From: Liolophura sinensis
Lineage: Eukaryota > Mollusca > Polyplacophora > Chitonida > Chitonidae
Length of the DNA stretch: 64,000 nucleotides
Direction: 5' to 3'
Assembly: GCF_032854445.1 (NCBI RefSeq)
Contig: NC_088303.1
Coordinates: 18,423,501 to 18,487,500, forward strand
Shown here piece after piece: positions 49,076 through 61,444 of the stretch. The notes beneath the pieces are model-generated. The model saw only the letters and a program-made list of their open reading frames with translations, did no database searches and was not told the origin of the DNA. Every line of letters begins with the position of its first letter. The first letter of the stretch is position 1. The translations under genes were made by a program, and so were the position numbers.

Positions 49076-49740
49076 TACTCACAGAAAAAAAAGAACAATC
49101 ATAAAAACCTATAAGTAATGAGAAAGGAAGTAGCATAACGTTTCTATAATTGCAAATAAACAGTACTATAGTGTGCTGTATCATCTAAGGAATGAATCTA
49201 GAAATGCCCTTCAAGAGTAATGTGCTATGGATAAAATACAAAAGATTACAGCATAGAGAGTAAAAACTATAGCAGCGACGACAGTGTTTAATTGACAAAT
49301 AATCATATGCAACTAGCGAATTCCGGCCATCTGTTGCGTTCATGAGGACATTGGTAATGGAGCGTAAAATCCCGCTGTTTATATCTGGATGTAGCCCTGC
49401 TTCATACGATGACACCATTTTCTCTTCTGTAGTTAGGTATATCCTCCTGAACAAGATAATTTCCACATTATACCGAATAGCTTTGTATCTGTCATCACAC
49501 AGTTGGTATCACACCAAATAGACTGTTCTAGGCTGTGGCTTTACTGCATTCATCGTCCTGAATATTTTGGAGACCGTTTTTATGCGGTATGGTTGTATCA
49601 AGAGGCTTTTTACGCTATTATCCCAGAAAACCATGCCAAAATTAGGCTAAGACACAAGTTTTAATTAGTTTTTTTAATTAATAGATCAAAGTAAGGTACA
49701 TGTAGCTCTATATGTCTAGTACACGTTCCACTGAGTCTCA
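49076..49740. other. Intergenic with a dispersed repeat at 49248-49308
   Basis: The 60-bp block at 49248-49308 matches 16325-16385. The open frame at 49185-49466 runs through it and is therefore doubtful. Confidence 0.5.
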
Positions 49741-49747
49741 ACAACTG

Positions 49748-49990
49748 TTGAAGTTGGGAGACCCGGGATCAAATCCGGCTCGGATCATGCCAAAGACTTC
49801 AAATGATACTTGTTGATGCCTCGTTTGTCACTCAGCACTGAGAGATTAGAGCACGGAAACAGGACTGGTTGGCCCGGTATCAGCATAATGTGACTAGTTG
49901 GGGTGTCATGTCTTCGGCATGATACTTCAGTGGCGGCAGCACTTTGGCGGCATGGAATCGTCCAGCCACAAGAAGACACGGCATATGAAC
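49748..49990 (+). mobile_element. SINE type 2, start of head missing
   Basis: GGGAGACCCGGGATCAAATC (B-box region) starts it, followed by AGCACTGAGAGATTAGAGCA, TATCAGCATAATGTGACTAG, GATACTTCAGTGGCGGCAGC and CCACAAGAAGACACGG. The A box is lost. Confidence 0.87.
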
Positions 49991-50995
49991 GCTCCTCATA
50001 TGACTGAAGATTGTTAAGTACGACATAAAATCCCAAGCGTGCGTACATATATTCTTAACCGTAGCAAATAAATCCACTTTTATATATCACACAATTAAAA
50101 GATGGGCAATTGTAGAATGCATATGTGTGTGTAGATGGTATATGATGGCATATTTGTACATGGATCCACAAACACACTTTAGGTCATTTGAATCAAGCGT
50201 GTCATTTTCACCGCTGTTCAATATATTTACATATCTGGGCATCGGTAGTGACCGGTAACACCCATGGTAGCATGGAGCTTTGATTTCTTGTCTAGAACTA
50301 AAATGATCTGCCTTGATAACAGTTGTTTCTGACAAATAATCTGCAACATACAGTGGCAAAGCACTATGATGCTTATGAAGTGTGTGGTGTGGGAAGCAGA
50401 AGACTAATGGCCAAGCAAGTTTTAAAGTAAAGGACAATGCCGTTTACGTGTGACCATTTGCCAACTATCACACTGGCGTCGTTGCTCTGGTTTTTTTCCT
50501 CTATACTGTACATCTTATTATACTCTTTTGACTGCAAAGGTCAGAGAGAGAATCAATTAGTGAAACTGCTTTTATATGCAATAGAAACAAATTGACTTTA
50601 TGCGTCGGAACAGGCATTTGTATGCCTTCAACCTTCAACCAAACTGCACGTTCTGGGTCAATAATCGCAAGGCCAACTCTCAAATCGACGTTCAACATAA
50701 AGAACCAAAGAACTAAGAAAGTATGTAAAGGTTTCAATAATGACGGAAAGGCGCAAGGAGTGTTCTAAGTGATTGAATGAAATTAGTATCTAGATGGTGT
50801 ACCATGCTAGTGTAGAAGTTGATAACCTCAGCTGCGCATTGATGCAACTGTTCATATATCGACCTAATAACGATCTAATTAAACCCTGTGAATCTATGTG
50901 CCGAAACGACCAATAAGGACGTTCTAGGTCAATAATTGAAAGGCCAATTTCCAAAAATGACATATAACACAAACAATCAAACAACTAAGAAAGTA
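49991..50995. other. Unassigned, with an internal diverged repeat
   Basis: Blocks at 50640-50725 and 50917-50990 share ACGTTCT-GGTCAATAAT, AAGGCCAA and ACTAAGAAAGTAT. Nothing else is recognised. They may be part of the retroelement whose RT follows. Confidence 0.45.
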
Positions 50996-51019
50996 TAAAA
51001 AGTATGAAATAGAACGGAA

Positions 51020-51780
51020 TCAGGCAAAGAGTAGCAGTCAATAGTTTTCAATGAAGTTGGAAAGACGGGGTGAAAACGTTTGATGGAATAACCTTGACAC
51101 GCTGGTTTTTGCAGTGATAACTTGTGACGTTGATTGAAACACGCAGGATCTAACAAATGCCACAAGGCGAGATATGTACACTCCCTATGCAGGACCCCTC
51201 GATATATTGCTGTCCAAGTAAGGATAATTTACATTGTCAAAATTGAAACTATCCCTCTTGCCGTAAAGCCTGCGAGAGAGGAAACCGTTTTGATCTTTGT
51301 ACAGATATAGGCCCAGATAAGATGAACCATCTGGAGAGTCAATGGTTTCCTTTAAATACTTTTTCCTTTAAAAGGTGGATAAATATCTTTCACAGCTTTT
51401 GCTATATACCGATTGTTTATGGCCAGCAGATCATCAGTACGCCGTTCAGTGAATGAGAAAGGTCGGGTCCGGTGAGGATTACTCCTTAGTAGTTTCTGTA
51501 CATAGCCGTAATCATATGAGAACACGTATAGGTCGGCCAAAAAGGGGGCACAATTTGTACCCATCGGAATACCTATACACTGTTGATATATGGTTTTCCC
51601 GAATTTCACACAGATGTTATTAATGTGGAGTTCAAGCAACTCATTAAACATGGAAACATCCCATGAATGGTAACCCTTGTATGTAGTGGAACTGAAGAAG
51701 GCTTTGTTGCCTCTGACGTTAACATAACCGTGCCCGGAGTTATTAAACGCCGAAGCAATTAGTGATGAAATTCTTATCTA
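51020..51780 (-). pseudogene. Reverse transcriptase fragment of a retroelement, broken
   Basis: Minus-strand reading from about 51780. A segment leads to Gly-Ile-Pro-Met-Gly-Thr-Asn-Cys-Ala-Pro (RT motif B region, near 51540-51573), then Arg-Thr-Asp-Asp where motif C ([F/Y]-x-Asp-Asp) is expected (near 51425-51440). The central frame is 51352-51651. A frameshift near 51350 leads to Tyr-Leu-Gly-Leu-Tyr-Leu and Lys-Arg-Asp-Ser-Phe-Asn-Phe, then a TAG at 51185-51187. The pattern matches a family of animal RTs that I associate loosely with Penelope-like elements; that assignment is uncertain. The altered motif C, the frameshift and the stop make it inactive. Confidence 0.8.
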
Positions 51781-51859
51781 TTAAATCCGTGGGAGAAAAC
51801 GTAGCCTCTAGACCCGAGTTCAGCAGAAATTACACTTTCAAATATGGATGTCTGTATGC

Positions 51860-52120
51860 TTGAGGTTTGACGTCGTGCTTATTAAGATTTCGGTCACATG
51901 ACGACAGGGAGTCATTAGGTCTAAGTATATATACTGGGTGTTCTTGTGGCTAGGCGAGTCTATGCCGCCAAAGTGCTGCCGCCTCGACAGTATCATGCCC
52001 AAGACACTCAGTCACATTATATTGACACCGGACCAGTCAGTCCTGGGTCCTTTGCTCTAACCTCTCAGTGCTGAGCGCCAAGCGAGGCAACAACAAGTGC
52101 CATTTTTAAAGTCTTTGAGT
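51860..52120 (-). mobile_element. SINE type 2, head replaced by a fold-back
   Basis: Minus-strand body and tail: TACTTAGACCTAATGACTCC-type tail, GGCGGCAGCACTTTGGCGGC, TCAGCACTGAGAGG, AATGGCACTTGTTG. Where the tRNA-like head should start, the sequence turns into an inverted copy of its own body (52143-52199). Confidence 0.85.
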
Positions 52121-52199
52121 GGAAACCCGGGTTACTTTATACCAAAGACTTTAAAAATGGCACTTGTTGCTGCCTCGCTTGGCGCTCAGCACTGAGAGG
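52061..52199. repeat. Near-perfect inverted repeat, 57-nt arms
   Basis: The left arm 52061-52117 and right arm 52143-52199 are reverse complements with one mismatch; the loop is 25 nt. The loop-side text GAGTGGAAACCCGGGTTACT then TTATACCA (52117-52144) recurs at 52204-52231 with one mismatch. Confidence 0.95.
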
Positions 52200-52234
52200 A
52201 ACTGAGTGGAAACCCGCGTTACTTTATACCAGTT

Positions 52235-53345
52235 ATGAAGCAGAATGACTAAGCCCTTTGTTGACAATGAGTCATTAAGAAACCTTATAACAACAGCATT
52301 AAAATCGTTGCCTGTGTGTATTACACCAATGGGGGGAGTGTTTAAAGATGATTGGCTATTTTTACATATTTCCCATTACTTCCTGCCTCATCACTACGAC
52401 CCTAGTAACCTGCGTTGGTGGCAGAGATTTAAATTGACGTAAAGAGCTGCGCAAGCTTACACTGTAAGGTATGGGTAAGGGGTAAGGTGCAACTGTTTTA
52501 TTTCAACCTTTTCACTTTTACTTTACAAGAGCGAGCACTGGACGCCAAGTAACCAAGGTAGCATTTAGTCGCGGGAGACAACTGTCACCATAGTTTTGTG
52601 TCTAATGTCTGTCATCCAGAACGAGAACTAAACAACGGCCTAAGTCCGCTTTACCTCAGTGCCACTCTGCGGATATCGCACATTCATGTCTACGGCGATG
52701 TAGGGTGGGATTAGTGGCAGAGCAATTCTTATCGCTAGTGTTCTTTGATGCATGGACTTTGATCGTAATACATCAGATTACAATTTCTACGGGGAATACC
52801 ATTAGCAGACACAGCGCAGAATAATGTCCCTAACGCTGGGTAAAGAAGTGATACACGACAACACATGAAAGACTGGTGGCCATTAAGCTGATTTAAGCTG
52901 ATTAAAAAGAGAAGACTGCGCAAAACATTTAAGAGAATAACTGGCTTTCACGAGTTTCTTTCACGAGCAAATTCTTAAATGTCCCCGCACAACATTCCTC
53001 CTCTTAATATTTTGTCGTTCCTACAGGCAGAATACTGCTCATACGAAGAAATTTGTTTTCTCTTCTTTTTAGTTATTTTTTTCTACATGTTTGTATATAT
53101 TATATATACACAACATTGCTCATTTTCCAAAGAAGTGAACTCTACTGCCATGCACTCAACTTTGAATGTATTGTAACATGCAGGGCTGTGGTCCGTCTAT
53201 TGGTAGCGTAGAAGACCTAAAAACTCCCTCTACACAAGGCTTGTAACCTTCCAGCCCTATGCGAGGCTAACACTGATATAAAGTGATTATTTAAGCATCC
53301 GTTTTAATAGTTGAAAACATACTAGTATATGAGTAAATTGAGGAA
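52235..53345. other. Intergenic, no recognised feature
   Basis: No supported gene or repeat. Confidence 0.5.
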
Positions 53346-53349
53346 ATAA

Positions 53350-53760
53350 GTCGCGTCCCGCCAGGTCTACCCCAACGTTCACCTTCTTCTTGCGGTCATC
53401 CAATCCAGGGCCATGTCCACCAGAGACTTACAGCGCTGAAGCGTCACTGCCAGCCCGCTTTGATACCCCCACGTTCCTCGTGGTCGTTGGTGTTGGGCCG
53501 TGAGGCCGAGACTGCCAGTCTCGCCTATACAGCTGTGTTCCCGGCGTCGAAGCCGTGCCCCAAAGACAATGTAGGTTACGTGGGGTGTCCCGGGTGTCGA
53601 AGCCCGTCATTCCCACCAGGATTAAATCACTAGCGAACGTACCGTTCTCCAAACGAGCGTTGAAGTTCTGAAACCACCACTCCAGTGATGCGAGAAGGAG
53701 CCTGTGCTCCCATTTCTCATTTGTGCTGGCTGTGGTTACAGGAAGTCTCAAAGGAAGTCT
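53350..53760 (-). other. GC-rich segment, possibly a retroelement remnant
   Basis: Markedly GC-richer than its surroundings, with a 107-residue minus-strand frame (53428-53751) that has no motif I recognise. The minus-strand end (GACCTGGCGGGACGCGAC) resembles text I recall from 3' ends of invertebrate LINE-like repeats. It could instead be unrelated unique DNA. Confidence 0.3.
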
Positions 53761-54225
53761 TTCCCCGTCATGCGCCTTTCATCCTTGTCGAGACCTTTGA
53801 GGGAAACGGGTCGTGCTCATCAGTATGTGTTAGATTCATAAACAGCCAATATAACAGCGGGCGAGCTGCGGAAATCATTATAGTATACTCGTTTAAAAAA
53901 GTTATTGTGGATTATATCTTGCAGAATTTTAAAATATTTGAACGAATAAGACCATACCAGTACATCCTACATTATTACTCGTTATAGGCGATCTTGGAAT
54001 ACGCATTCAGAGACCAAACAACGCTTTACATGAAGCAGACGGTGCACTGTTACCACGTGCTCAGTATTTTACGACTCTGTATGCTCTGATTTGCCAGTTT
54101 GTGTCTCATTGGATAGTCACACCTAAGCCACTGTAAACGTTCACCCATTCAGTCTTTAAGGCATTACGGTTTCTTTGCAAGGCTGTCGTTAAAGACGAAC
54201 AAATCACGTTTCCACCTTTTCCATT

Positions 54226-54760
54226 CAGATGGGCGTCAACGTGTATCGTCGTCGTCGGTTTTGGCGGCGGGTAGGTTATGGTGTTATGGTGTGGCGGGTA
54301 GGTTATGGTTATGGTTTAACATTTCGCAACCGCACTCCTCTTGTTGTCGTTGAGGGCAGCTTGAATGCTGCACGTTACCGAGATCAGGATCTTCAGTGCC
54401 TTGTTTTCCCTTTCTTGCAGGTCACGATCTTGGGATGACATTTCAGCAGGACAAAGCTCTTCCATACGACTCTTGTGAGAAGAGCATTTATGGATGCAAG
54501 CAATTTTCATGTTGACCTTTGGCCTGCAAACTCACCAGATATAGCACCTATTTAGCACGTTTTGGAGGAAATGGACCGACTCTTGAGACGGCAGTGACGC
54601 CAGCCCCAAAACGTTGACGCAATGGCTAGAGGCCTAGCCAGATTCAGCGTGGAGATTCCGCGAGCCTTCCTTGAGACAGAGGTGCAAAGAAACCATCCAC
54701 GCCCGTGGTGGACACTCCCGTTACAGAGCTTGCAAACCTTCATTTTGACCCTTCCACCGT
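54226..54760 (+). pseudogene. Tc1-like transposase, C-terminal half, dead
   Basis: Plus-strand frames read through the catalytic half of a Tc1/mariner-type DDE transposase. An Arg-Thr-Pro-Leu-Val-Val-Val-Glu-Gly segment is followed by Val-Phe-Pro-Phe-Leu-Gln, then after a frame change Met-Thr-Phe-Gln-Gln-Asp (second catalytic Asp). Further on comes Trp-Pro-Ala-Asn-Ser-Pro-Asp-Ile-Ala-Pro-Ile. The next codon, where this family has the catalytic Glu, is TAG at 54553-54555; another in-frame TGA follows. The first third of the protein and both terminal inverted repeats were not found. The element cannot be active. Confidence 0.88.
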
Positions 54761-54799
54761 CAGTGACCTGGAAACCACGTTAGTGACGTGACTTGAATA

Positions 54800-57700
54800 A
54801 ACATTTCTGTCTGCTTGTTGACAATAGGTTGTTCTTCGAAACACCTAAAGGCCTATGCCACCATGCACGAAATCCGCGAGTTAGTCGTACCTATATGTGT
54901 TTTGGTATTAGCTAAACCATTGTAGAATACGAATTTAACATTCATCCAAAAGAACCCTATCAAATGAAAAGACAACGCAAAGCACAGTACGCATGACGTC
55001 AGCGGAGACCGCTGCGTTCCCGGGTTATAGAAGTAAATCGTACTGGACTAATTAAAATTGATAACATGACAGAGCCTACGATTTTCTTGATGTGCGATTT
55101 TTACTTATTTTAAACTCGATATCTGGGCTATGCAACATCACAAAAAATTATGATCACATCTAAACTTTATTAGGGATACTTTATGGATTCACATATACAT
55201 TGGTTGTAGTGTTGTCTAGTGCATAACTTATGCCGTGATTCCTATACGCACACTAACAGTTAAACTGTTTTGTACAGAAACATAATGACAATTGATGACA
55301 GGTGCTTTCTATTTAAAACGGATACTCAGTATGTCCCAAACTGCGGTGAAATATGCAACTGTGCAGCGGTTTCGCAGGTGGAACCATCGTGGATGTGCTA
55401 TATTAGCTGAATGGTGAAAATCTGTTAACTAAAATGCTTTTTTCCTGAAAAACATTTGTACACAATTTTAAGGAGACATACCGCCGAAATAAATTTTTAA
55501 TTTTTGAGTTTGTTCAGCTAAAAACAAAAATGAGTAGCTTTTGACTCACTGAACCTCCTGGGCCTATATTTACCACAAAATGTCCATTGTAGCGGAAAAA
55601 TATTGTCTTATGTGCTTTCATTTCTTATGATGTCTTCTCTTCAAGTATACAGGTACCTATGAATGCTACACCATTCACTCAGTTTAATCTTGTTTGATAT
55701 TTAACGTGCCGAACGAAGCTAGTTAACTGAATGAACCAGTCGGGATGATCTCCTCTGATATTTCAGGTAGCAGGATTCTTGGGACTGGGAAAATTCCAAG
55801 ATTTTTGACACTGTATTCCGGGCTCCTCGAGACTGGTTCCCACCAATTTTCAACTCTCTGAATTCTTAAATTGGATCACAAATCACTATTCCCAATACTG
55901 GGACTGTTTCCAAATTTACGGTACAAGAATTTTCCCACTCTTAATAAAATAACTACTTACTGATAATGCTTACCATCAATTTGGTGTCAACCCTTGACAG
56001 ATTCCAAGGCCATCTGCAGACGCTGAAAATAGAGCGTATTTATAGATTTCCACATGATGTGGGCGGAGCAATGAACCAAATCAGGAGACTCTGATTGGTC
56101 AGAAGAGCAATTTTTGACAGTTTATAAATACAGATGACAGGATGACATCATCACGATTGCAACCAAGAACTCTAAAATAATGGCTTTGATTTGAAGCCAT
56201 AATCTAAATGCCAATGCTGAAAAGTCCATATTTTTATCTATATTACTAAAAAAGTATAACCAGTTTCCACATAGATGTTCTAAATGATAAATTCCTTTTT
56301 AAACCGTGGCAGGGAAATCCTGGTCCGATTTCTAGAAGTCTGTAAGTTCTGGTTCCATAGACACCCTGATTATCATAAATGTACAAAAATGGCGGCGACA
56401 CAAACTTCTGACTTCGAGGTTGAACTGAGGACAATGAATGTCATTTTACTGTATAAAACAAGAACGAAAACAGAAGGTTAAGGTTTTCCAGATAAGACAA
56501 TAACACAGAGTTTCGTAATTTTTACATTATTATCACTGCATTGCTGAAAAATAATTATCCTTAATATGTTGGAATGCCGATACAACAACAACAACAACAA
56601 CATCTCTCGTTCATGAAACGGATAAACATAAATTCAAAACTTTTTACGAAAATAAATGTTACCGGGCAGATCTTTTTTGGTAGGTTCCATGGGTTGGAGT
56701 TGTGTGATTGACTATTTGATATAAATATAGGACAGAAAGTTAGTATTAGTTTGCTTATGTTAGTCCACCTTATGTGAACTGTGGAGTAGAACTGGACAAC
56801 ATGCATTATTCATGTCTATTAGCAAATGATATTTTATTCCCTTGCCTTAGACAGACAAGGTATGAAATGGCATTCATTGAAGGAGGGCTGGGGGTGATTG
56901 TGTAAGACACAATGTGACCACTCTACAGTGGGTGAGTACAGTTGTTTGCATGTTTTTCTGTATTGTTCTTCAGTATGTTTTGTAATTTGGTTTGAATAAG
57001 TATTTTGATTTAAGTGTTTTGTATTATTGTTGTGTTGACAAGATTCAGTATACAAGCTGCAGTTGTTCTAATATTCCCCAACCAGAAACAAGATGGCAGC
57101 ATGCCACGTGTATAATTGTCATGAGGAACTATGGTGTTTTATCTTTTTTTTGCTTGTAACTGAATACTCACCTTAGTTGGGTCACTGTGAGATTTGTTTT
57201 GTAGTGCGTTATATTGTATTTTTGTTTTTGTTTACTACTGCATATCAGATAGGCGATGTACAGTGAGGGAGATTCTTTGGGAATCTAAATGGTTCTAATC
57301 CATGGATTCACAGGTATTTGTTCTTATTAACCGATAATAGGGATATTGTTTGTCTGTTATGGCTGACGTATTTCAATGTTTAGCTGTAATAAGGGACAAC
57401 TGAATAGGAGGATTTGAAAATGATGTGTATTCAGTATGGTGTGCTAACAGTGTCACACACACAAAGCAGAATTATGCATGTTTTATACTGTCACATGATA
57501 GTCTAAGTAATTTATGTATTATCTTTAGTTATGTTTGTTTTGTAATGTCGCCTTATGGTGTTTCAAATGGGCTAATCGAGTAATTTTGTATGTTCGCAGA
57601 GGTTCGTTATACCGTTTACCGTTTACCTTTTAGTCATAATAAAACCCGCCATGACGCAAAATCCCGAGCTGTTGGAGTTTACCCTAGACCATCAGCCTCC

Positions 57701-57884
57701 GACATAAATAAACACTATACTGGCAAATACTGACTTTATAAATTAAATTGGATGACCTCAGGTGATAGTATTAACAAAACGTCCATGAAGATTCATTAAA
57801 AAACATGCACACATGACAACTTCCAATTCCTCATATCCTGCTTATATTTTAAATCTTGGTACAGAATTATGAGTGGAAATCCGT
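54800..57884. other. Intergenic, microsatellite only
   Basis: An (ACA)n run sits at 56582-56602. No gene or larger repeat was recognised. Confidence 0.45.
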
Positions 57885-58145
57885 GACTGGTCTAAACAGT
57901 CCGCCCGACGAGATAGCATGCAAATGAGGCAGCGCAAAGATTCCCACAATGCAGCGTTCGCTCGTGAAAAGCACATGTAAACAGTACGATAGACTGAAAG
58001 AAAATTAGAAGTGTAGTAAAGCGAATACGGTGTTTCTTTCTGTTGATAATGTTCAACAGAGTGTTCGCAGTTACCAATGGCAGAACTGAATTTACACGGT
58101 AGACATCATAATTACAACACAGTGCCTTGTCTGGCCGTTTAAGTT
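57885..58145. repeat. Dispersed repeat pair, copy B (with 20095-20380)
   Basis: Colinear with the copy at 20095. GATTCCCACAATGCAGCG inside it resembles the vertebrate ZNF143/Staf promoter motif, which may be coincidental. Confidence 0.7.
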
Positions 58146-58775
58146 CACCGAACATCTCCCGTTGTCTAGACAACAAGGGGAGGTAGCTGAGTAAAAAAAA
58201 TCACATTTAAATCAACAAGCTGAAGAGACAAGTCAAACTGAAGGAAAAAACATAATACAATTGAAATGTTTTGCATGTTTCCTGAAACTAGCTAACATCC
58301 AGATGTTTCAGAAAGTCGACCTGCCGCAACCGTTTTTACCATAGACAACGTTATATTTACGCTCACCAATATAACATAGTTCAATTAATTTTGCCATGCG
58401 AATTTAGGAATAAATTTTGTGTCTGATTATATAAGTAACTTTCGTTTCTTTGACATATATGATTAGATAATAAGATCCGCTGTTTAATTGCTTTTTTGGA
58501 AATTATCCAATTTGCCCATAAACTATGCGAAGTTACATTATGAATATTGCAGAGGGATTTCTAGCATATATGCTTTGTGGTATATGTTGTTTTTAATCTG
58601 AATACAACCAGATCAAAGTGATCTTTTGTGGAACATTAGTTTCTGATTTCCAGGGTAGTAAATCCCGATTCTTAAAGTATCGATTATTTGTCGTAAAGCA
58701 TGTTAAAACAGCTATTTAGACCTGACATTTATATAATTTTGTAGTTTTAAAATCAGTGATTATATGGCACTGATT

Positions 58776-59040
58776 CTGTATTTCAAGTAAAGTCAGACTT
58801 TCTGATGTTACATAGAAATGTGTCGTCTGCAAAGAATTCCATACTCCATTAGCGCCTCTGTCAAAGACATACTCTATGCGCACGACATCAGTGATAGCTT
58901 TCAAATCATTTAAGCAATTTTCCTCCGATACCTTGACATTTCAACTTAAATAAGAAACCTTTGTGCAATACTGCATCAAAGACTTTTACTGTATCGATAA
59001 AATCAGCTGACCCGTTATCAAAAGCTTTAACAATATCATA
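58776..59040 (-). pseudogene. Non-LTR retrotransposon (LINE) RT fragment, dead
   Basis: One minus-strand frame reads Ile-Val-Lys-Ala-Phe-Asp-Asn-Gly, then a decayed RT motif A (Lys-Val-Phe-Asp-Ala-Val-Leu-His-Lys-Gly). It continues with Gly-Ile-Gly-Gly-Lys-Leu-Leu-Lys, a stop where Trp is usual, Phe-Glu-Ser-Tyr, and after further stops Phe-Ala-Asp-Asp-Thr (motif C). The stretch between them is much shorter than in intact RTs and lacks the Pro-Gln-Gly motif B, so an internal deletion has occurred. The spacing and motifs suit Jockey/CR1-like LINEs. At least four in-frame stops show it is long dead. Confidence 0.82.
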
Positions 59041-60850
59041 TGCACACTACGTGTTTCGTTTTAAACACATTTCTGTTACAGTTTAGACACCCGTCCTGAT
59101 GCTTAGTCATAAAAAGCTATGGTTAGTTTCTAAAGAGGTTTGTCTATTAGAGTATTAGAGTAAATATGTGAAAATGTTTATATACTGGTAATTTGAGATA
59201 TTTTCAGTAAACATAAAAAATCCAGTGTAAAAAGGTGATAAGCATTTAAAAATGTGTGCTATAATAAATATGTGAAATGTTCACATAGAAAACATCACAT
59301 GATTACCACGTAAGTATGTCACATGTTTGCTATAGTAAACACGTTCACATGTTTATCGGCATTTTGCGTCATTTTACAAAGTCACGTTTTTTTTTAACTA
59401 TTTGTGTTTATTGAACATATCCACCACTATGTAAACATTTCATATGATTACATTAGTAACAACATCTCTTTAGTTGCTAAACATAGCTTTTTATGACTTT
59501 TATGTCATACCAGGGTGCGTATGTAGACTGTCATAGAAATGTGTTCATAAACGAAACACTTTTAGTGTGTGGTAAACATCTATACCTCAGATGTGTTTGG
59601 GTAGAGCACAACGCCTTCCCAATTAAGAATGACCCTAAGGTCAGACTACAGTGACGCTTGAAGAATTAGTTCGAAGGGTTTTGATACATCTAAGCTGTTT
59701 AGCAATATCGTGGTAAACATTTTTAGAGTTGGATAACAGCACATTTGCACTAGATATGTTAATGAACTTGAAAACTTTTGTCAAATCTGTCAGTTTTCAG
59801 AGACAGATAATTAAGTGTGAACTGGTGCTAATAGATGACTCATGCCATAAAGACCAACACCTATCACAACACTGCTAAAATTTATGTGAGGAACTGCAGG
59901 CTGACCTCTTGTAGGATGTACATCCTTCTTGTAGATCCTTTAAGGGCAGATGTTATTAATTTTCTACCAGAATTTGTTGTTGACTTGTCGTTGTAATTCT
60001 GATTGGCTATTTGGATAAGCGATATTTCATCGGATCTTTTTGTAGGTCAGAGCCAGTCTTAGTTTCTTTACATAATATGTACAAAATTTTTCGCTTTCTC
60101 GATTCCACTTGAAGTCATTCTGGATGATTCTCTGATGTTATTCGAGTTTTGTGACGGGGTCTAATGTCCACTTTTTCATGACGACTGTGTTTGCTGGCAA
60201 GATTATATTTCCGATGTTTTTGCTGTAAATATTTAGCTTATCAGAATTGGTCATTGTTGGCTATGGGGAATATAGCAGGGGCAACCTAAGCTCGTCCTTT
60301 GTCGCCATTTGTACCCTTTAGTTAGTCAGGAATATGAAAACTGGACAGTGTTCGCTAAAAGAAGTTGCTCATAATGTCAAGGTCACACACACAAGGGACT
60401 AATATGAGAAGATAATGGGGTCCAAGAGAGAATTTGAAATTGATTGTGTAGCTTCAGTTCGTCATTGCGGAAACCAAGTACCAGACATTACACGGGCATC
60501 TCTTAAATTAACAACAGGAAAGATAACCCGTCTAAAAGATGTGGGTCTTTCCCGTAATACATTACTGTTTCCTCATAGATGTGCCCATAAAGCAAACAGG
60601 TTGTTCACAAGTGTTGTGGCGTCACAGCAGAGAATGACACGTTTTTACACGGCTTGGAACTGACTTGTTCACACGTTGAATGAGTGCCACCAACTTCTTG
60701 AGAGCTGAAATTTACACTGGGCCTTATAAAATATAAAAAGGTTAAGACGATTACTCTGTCCACTTTCCTGTTGATTAATATTAGCGCCCAAATGCTCCTA
60801 GGTTCCGGAATATTGTATTAGATTATTTTGGAATTTGGAATCACTACATT
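59041..60850. other. Intergenic, CACATG-rich block
   Basis: TCACATG, GTTTA and related short palindromic words recur between about 59160 and 59580. No gene is supported; the open frame at 60415-60663 has no recognised domain. Confidence 0.4.
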
Positions 60851-60920
60851 ACTTATTTATTTATTTCAAAGAGTGTTAGAGTCGTACTCAAGCTTATTTC
60901 ACTTATTCCATTGCTGATCA
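60851..60920 (-). mobile_element. SINE type 1 tail remnant
   Basis: TTATTTATTTATTT, then GTCGTACTCAAGCTTATTTC and ACTTATTCCATTGCTGATCAG resemble the reversed SINE tail. Confidence 0.6.
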
Positions 60921-61444
60921 GATTTATTGGTGAAGAGAATGTGACACAATCAATGTTTTTATTTCCGTTTTTTTTTTCGCTTAGGCCTTGACAACCAATC
61001 TGACTTAAAGGAGCACTCACTCTAGCGTGGGTTGCATTCAAACAGATGGCAACATTCGTCAATTGACGAATAGCTGCAGCGAAAGCGCGGGTCTAAAATA
61101 CATTTGGAAGGATGCACATTTTTGCACAGGGTGGGTGGGTTCTGGGTGGTGCTAAACTCGACGAATTGTAAAACGCTGTCTTATCTGTAATATGCTTGTA
61201 ACTGTTCGCATGAATATTTCAGAACTGTTTGATTTAGAAGCTGGTGCCGAATTCCCATTATATGTCTTTCTCGTTTATGATTCGAACGAAAAGAACGCTA
61301 AGGTTGTGCTTTCAGGGGGGTAAAGTTTTATTCTCTATACAAGAAATAAAGCGCGAGCATTAAATACAAATCTCTTAGTTCACAGAGGTATGACAAACAT
61401 GCTTGCAACTTCAATGAACAAAACAACGTCAGTCAACAAATTCA

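Noticed and set aside
53428-53751. 107-residue frame in a GC-rich patch as a novel gene
   Set aside because: No motif or splice evidence; a retroelement remnant is at least as likely, so it is listed only as an unassigned segment.
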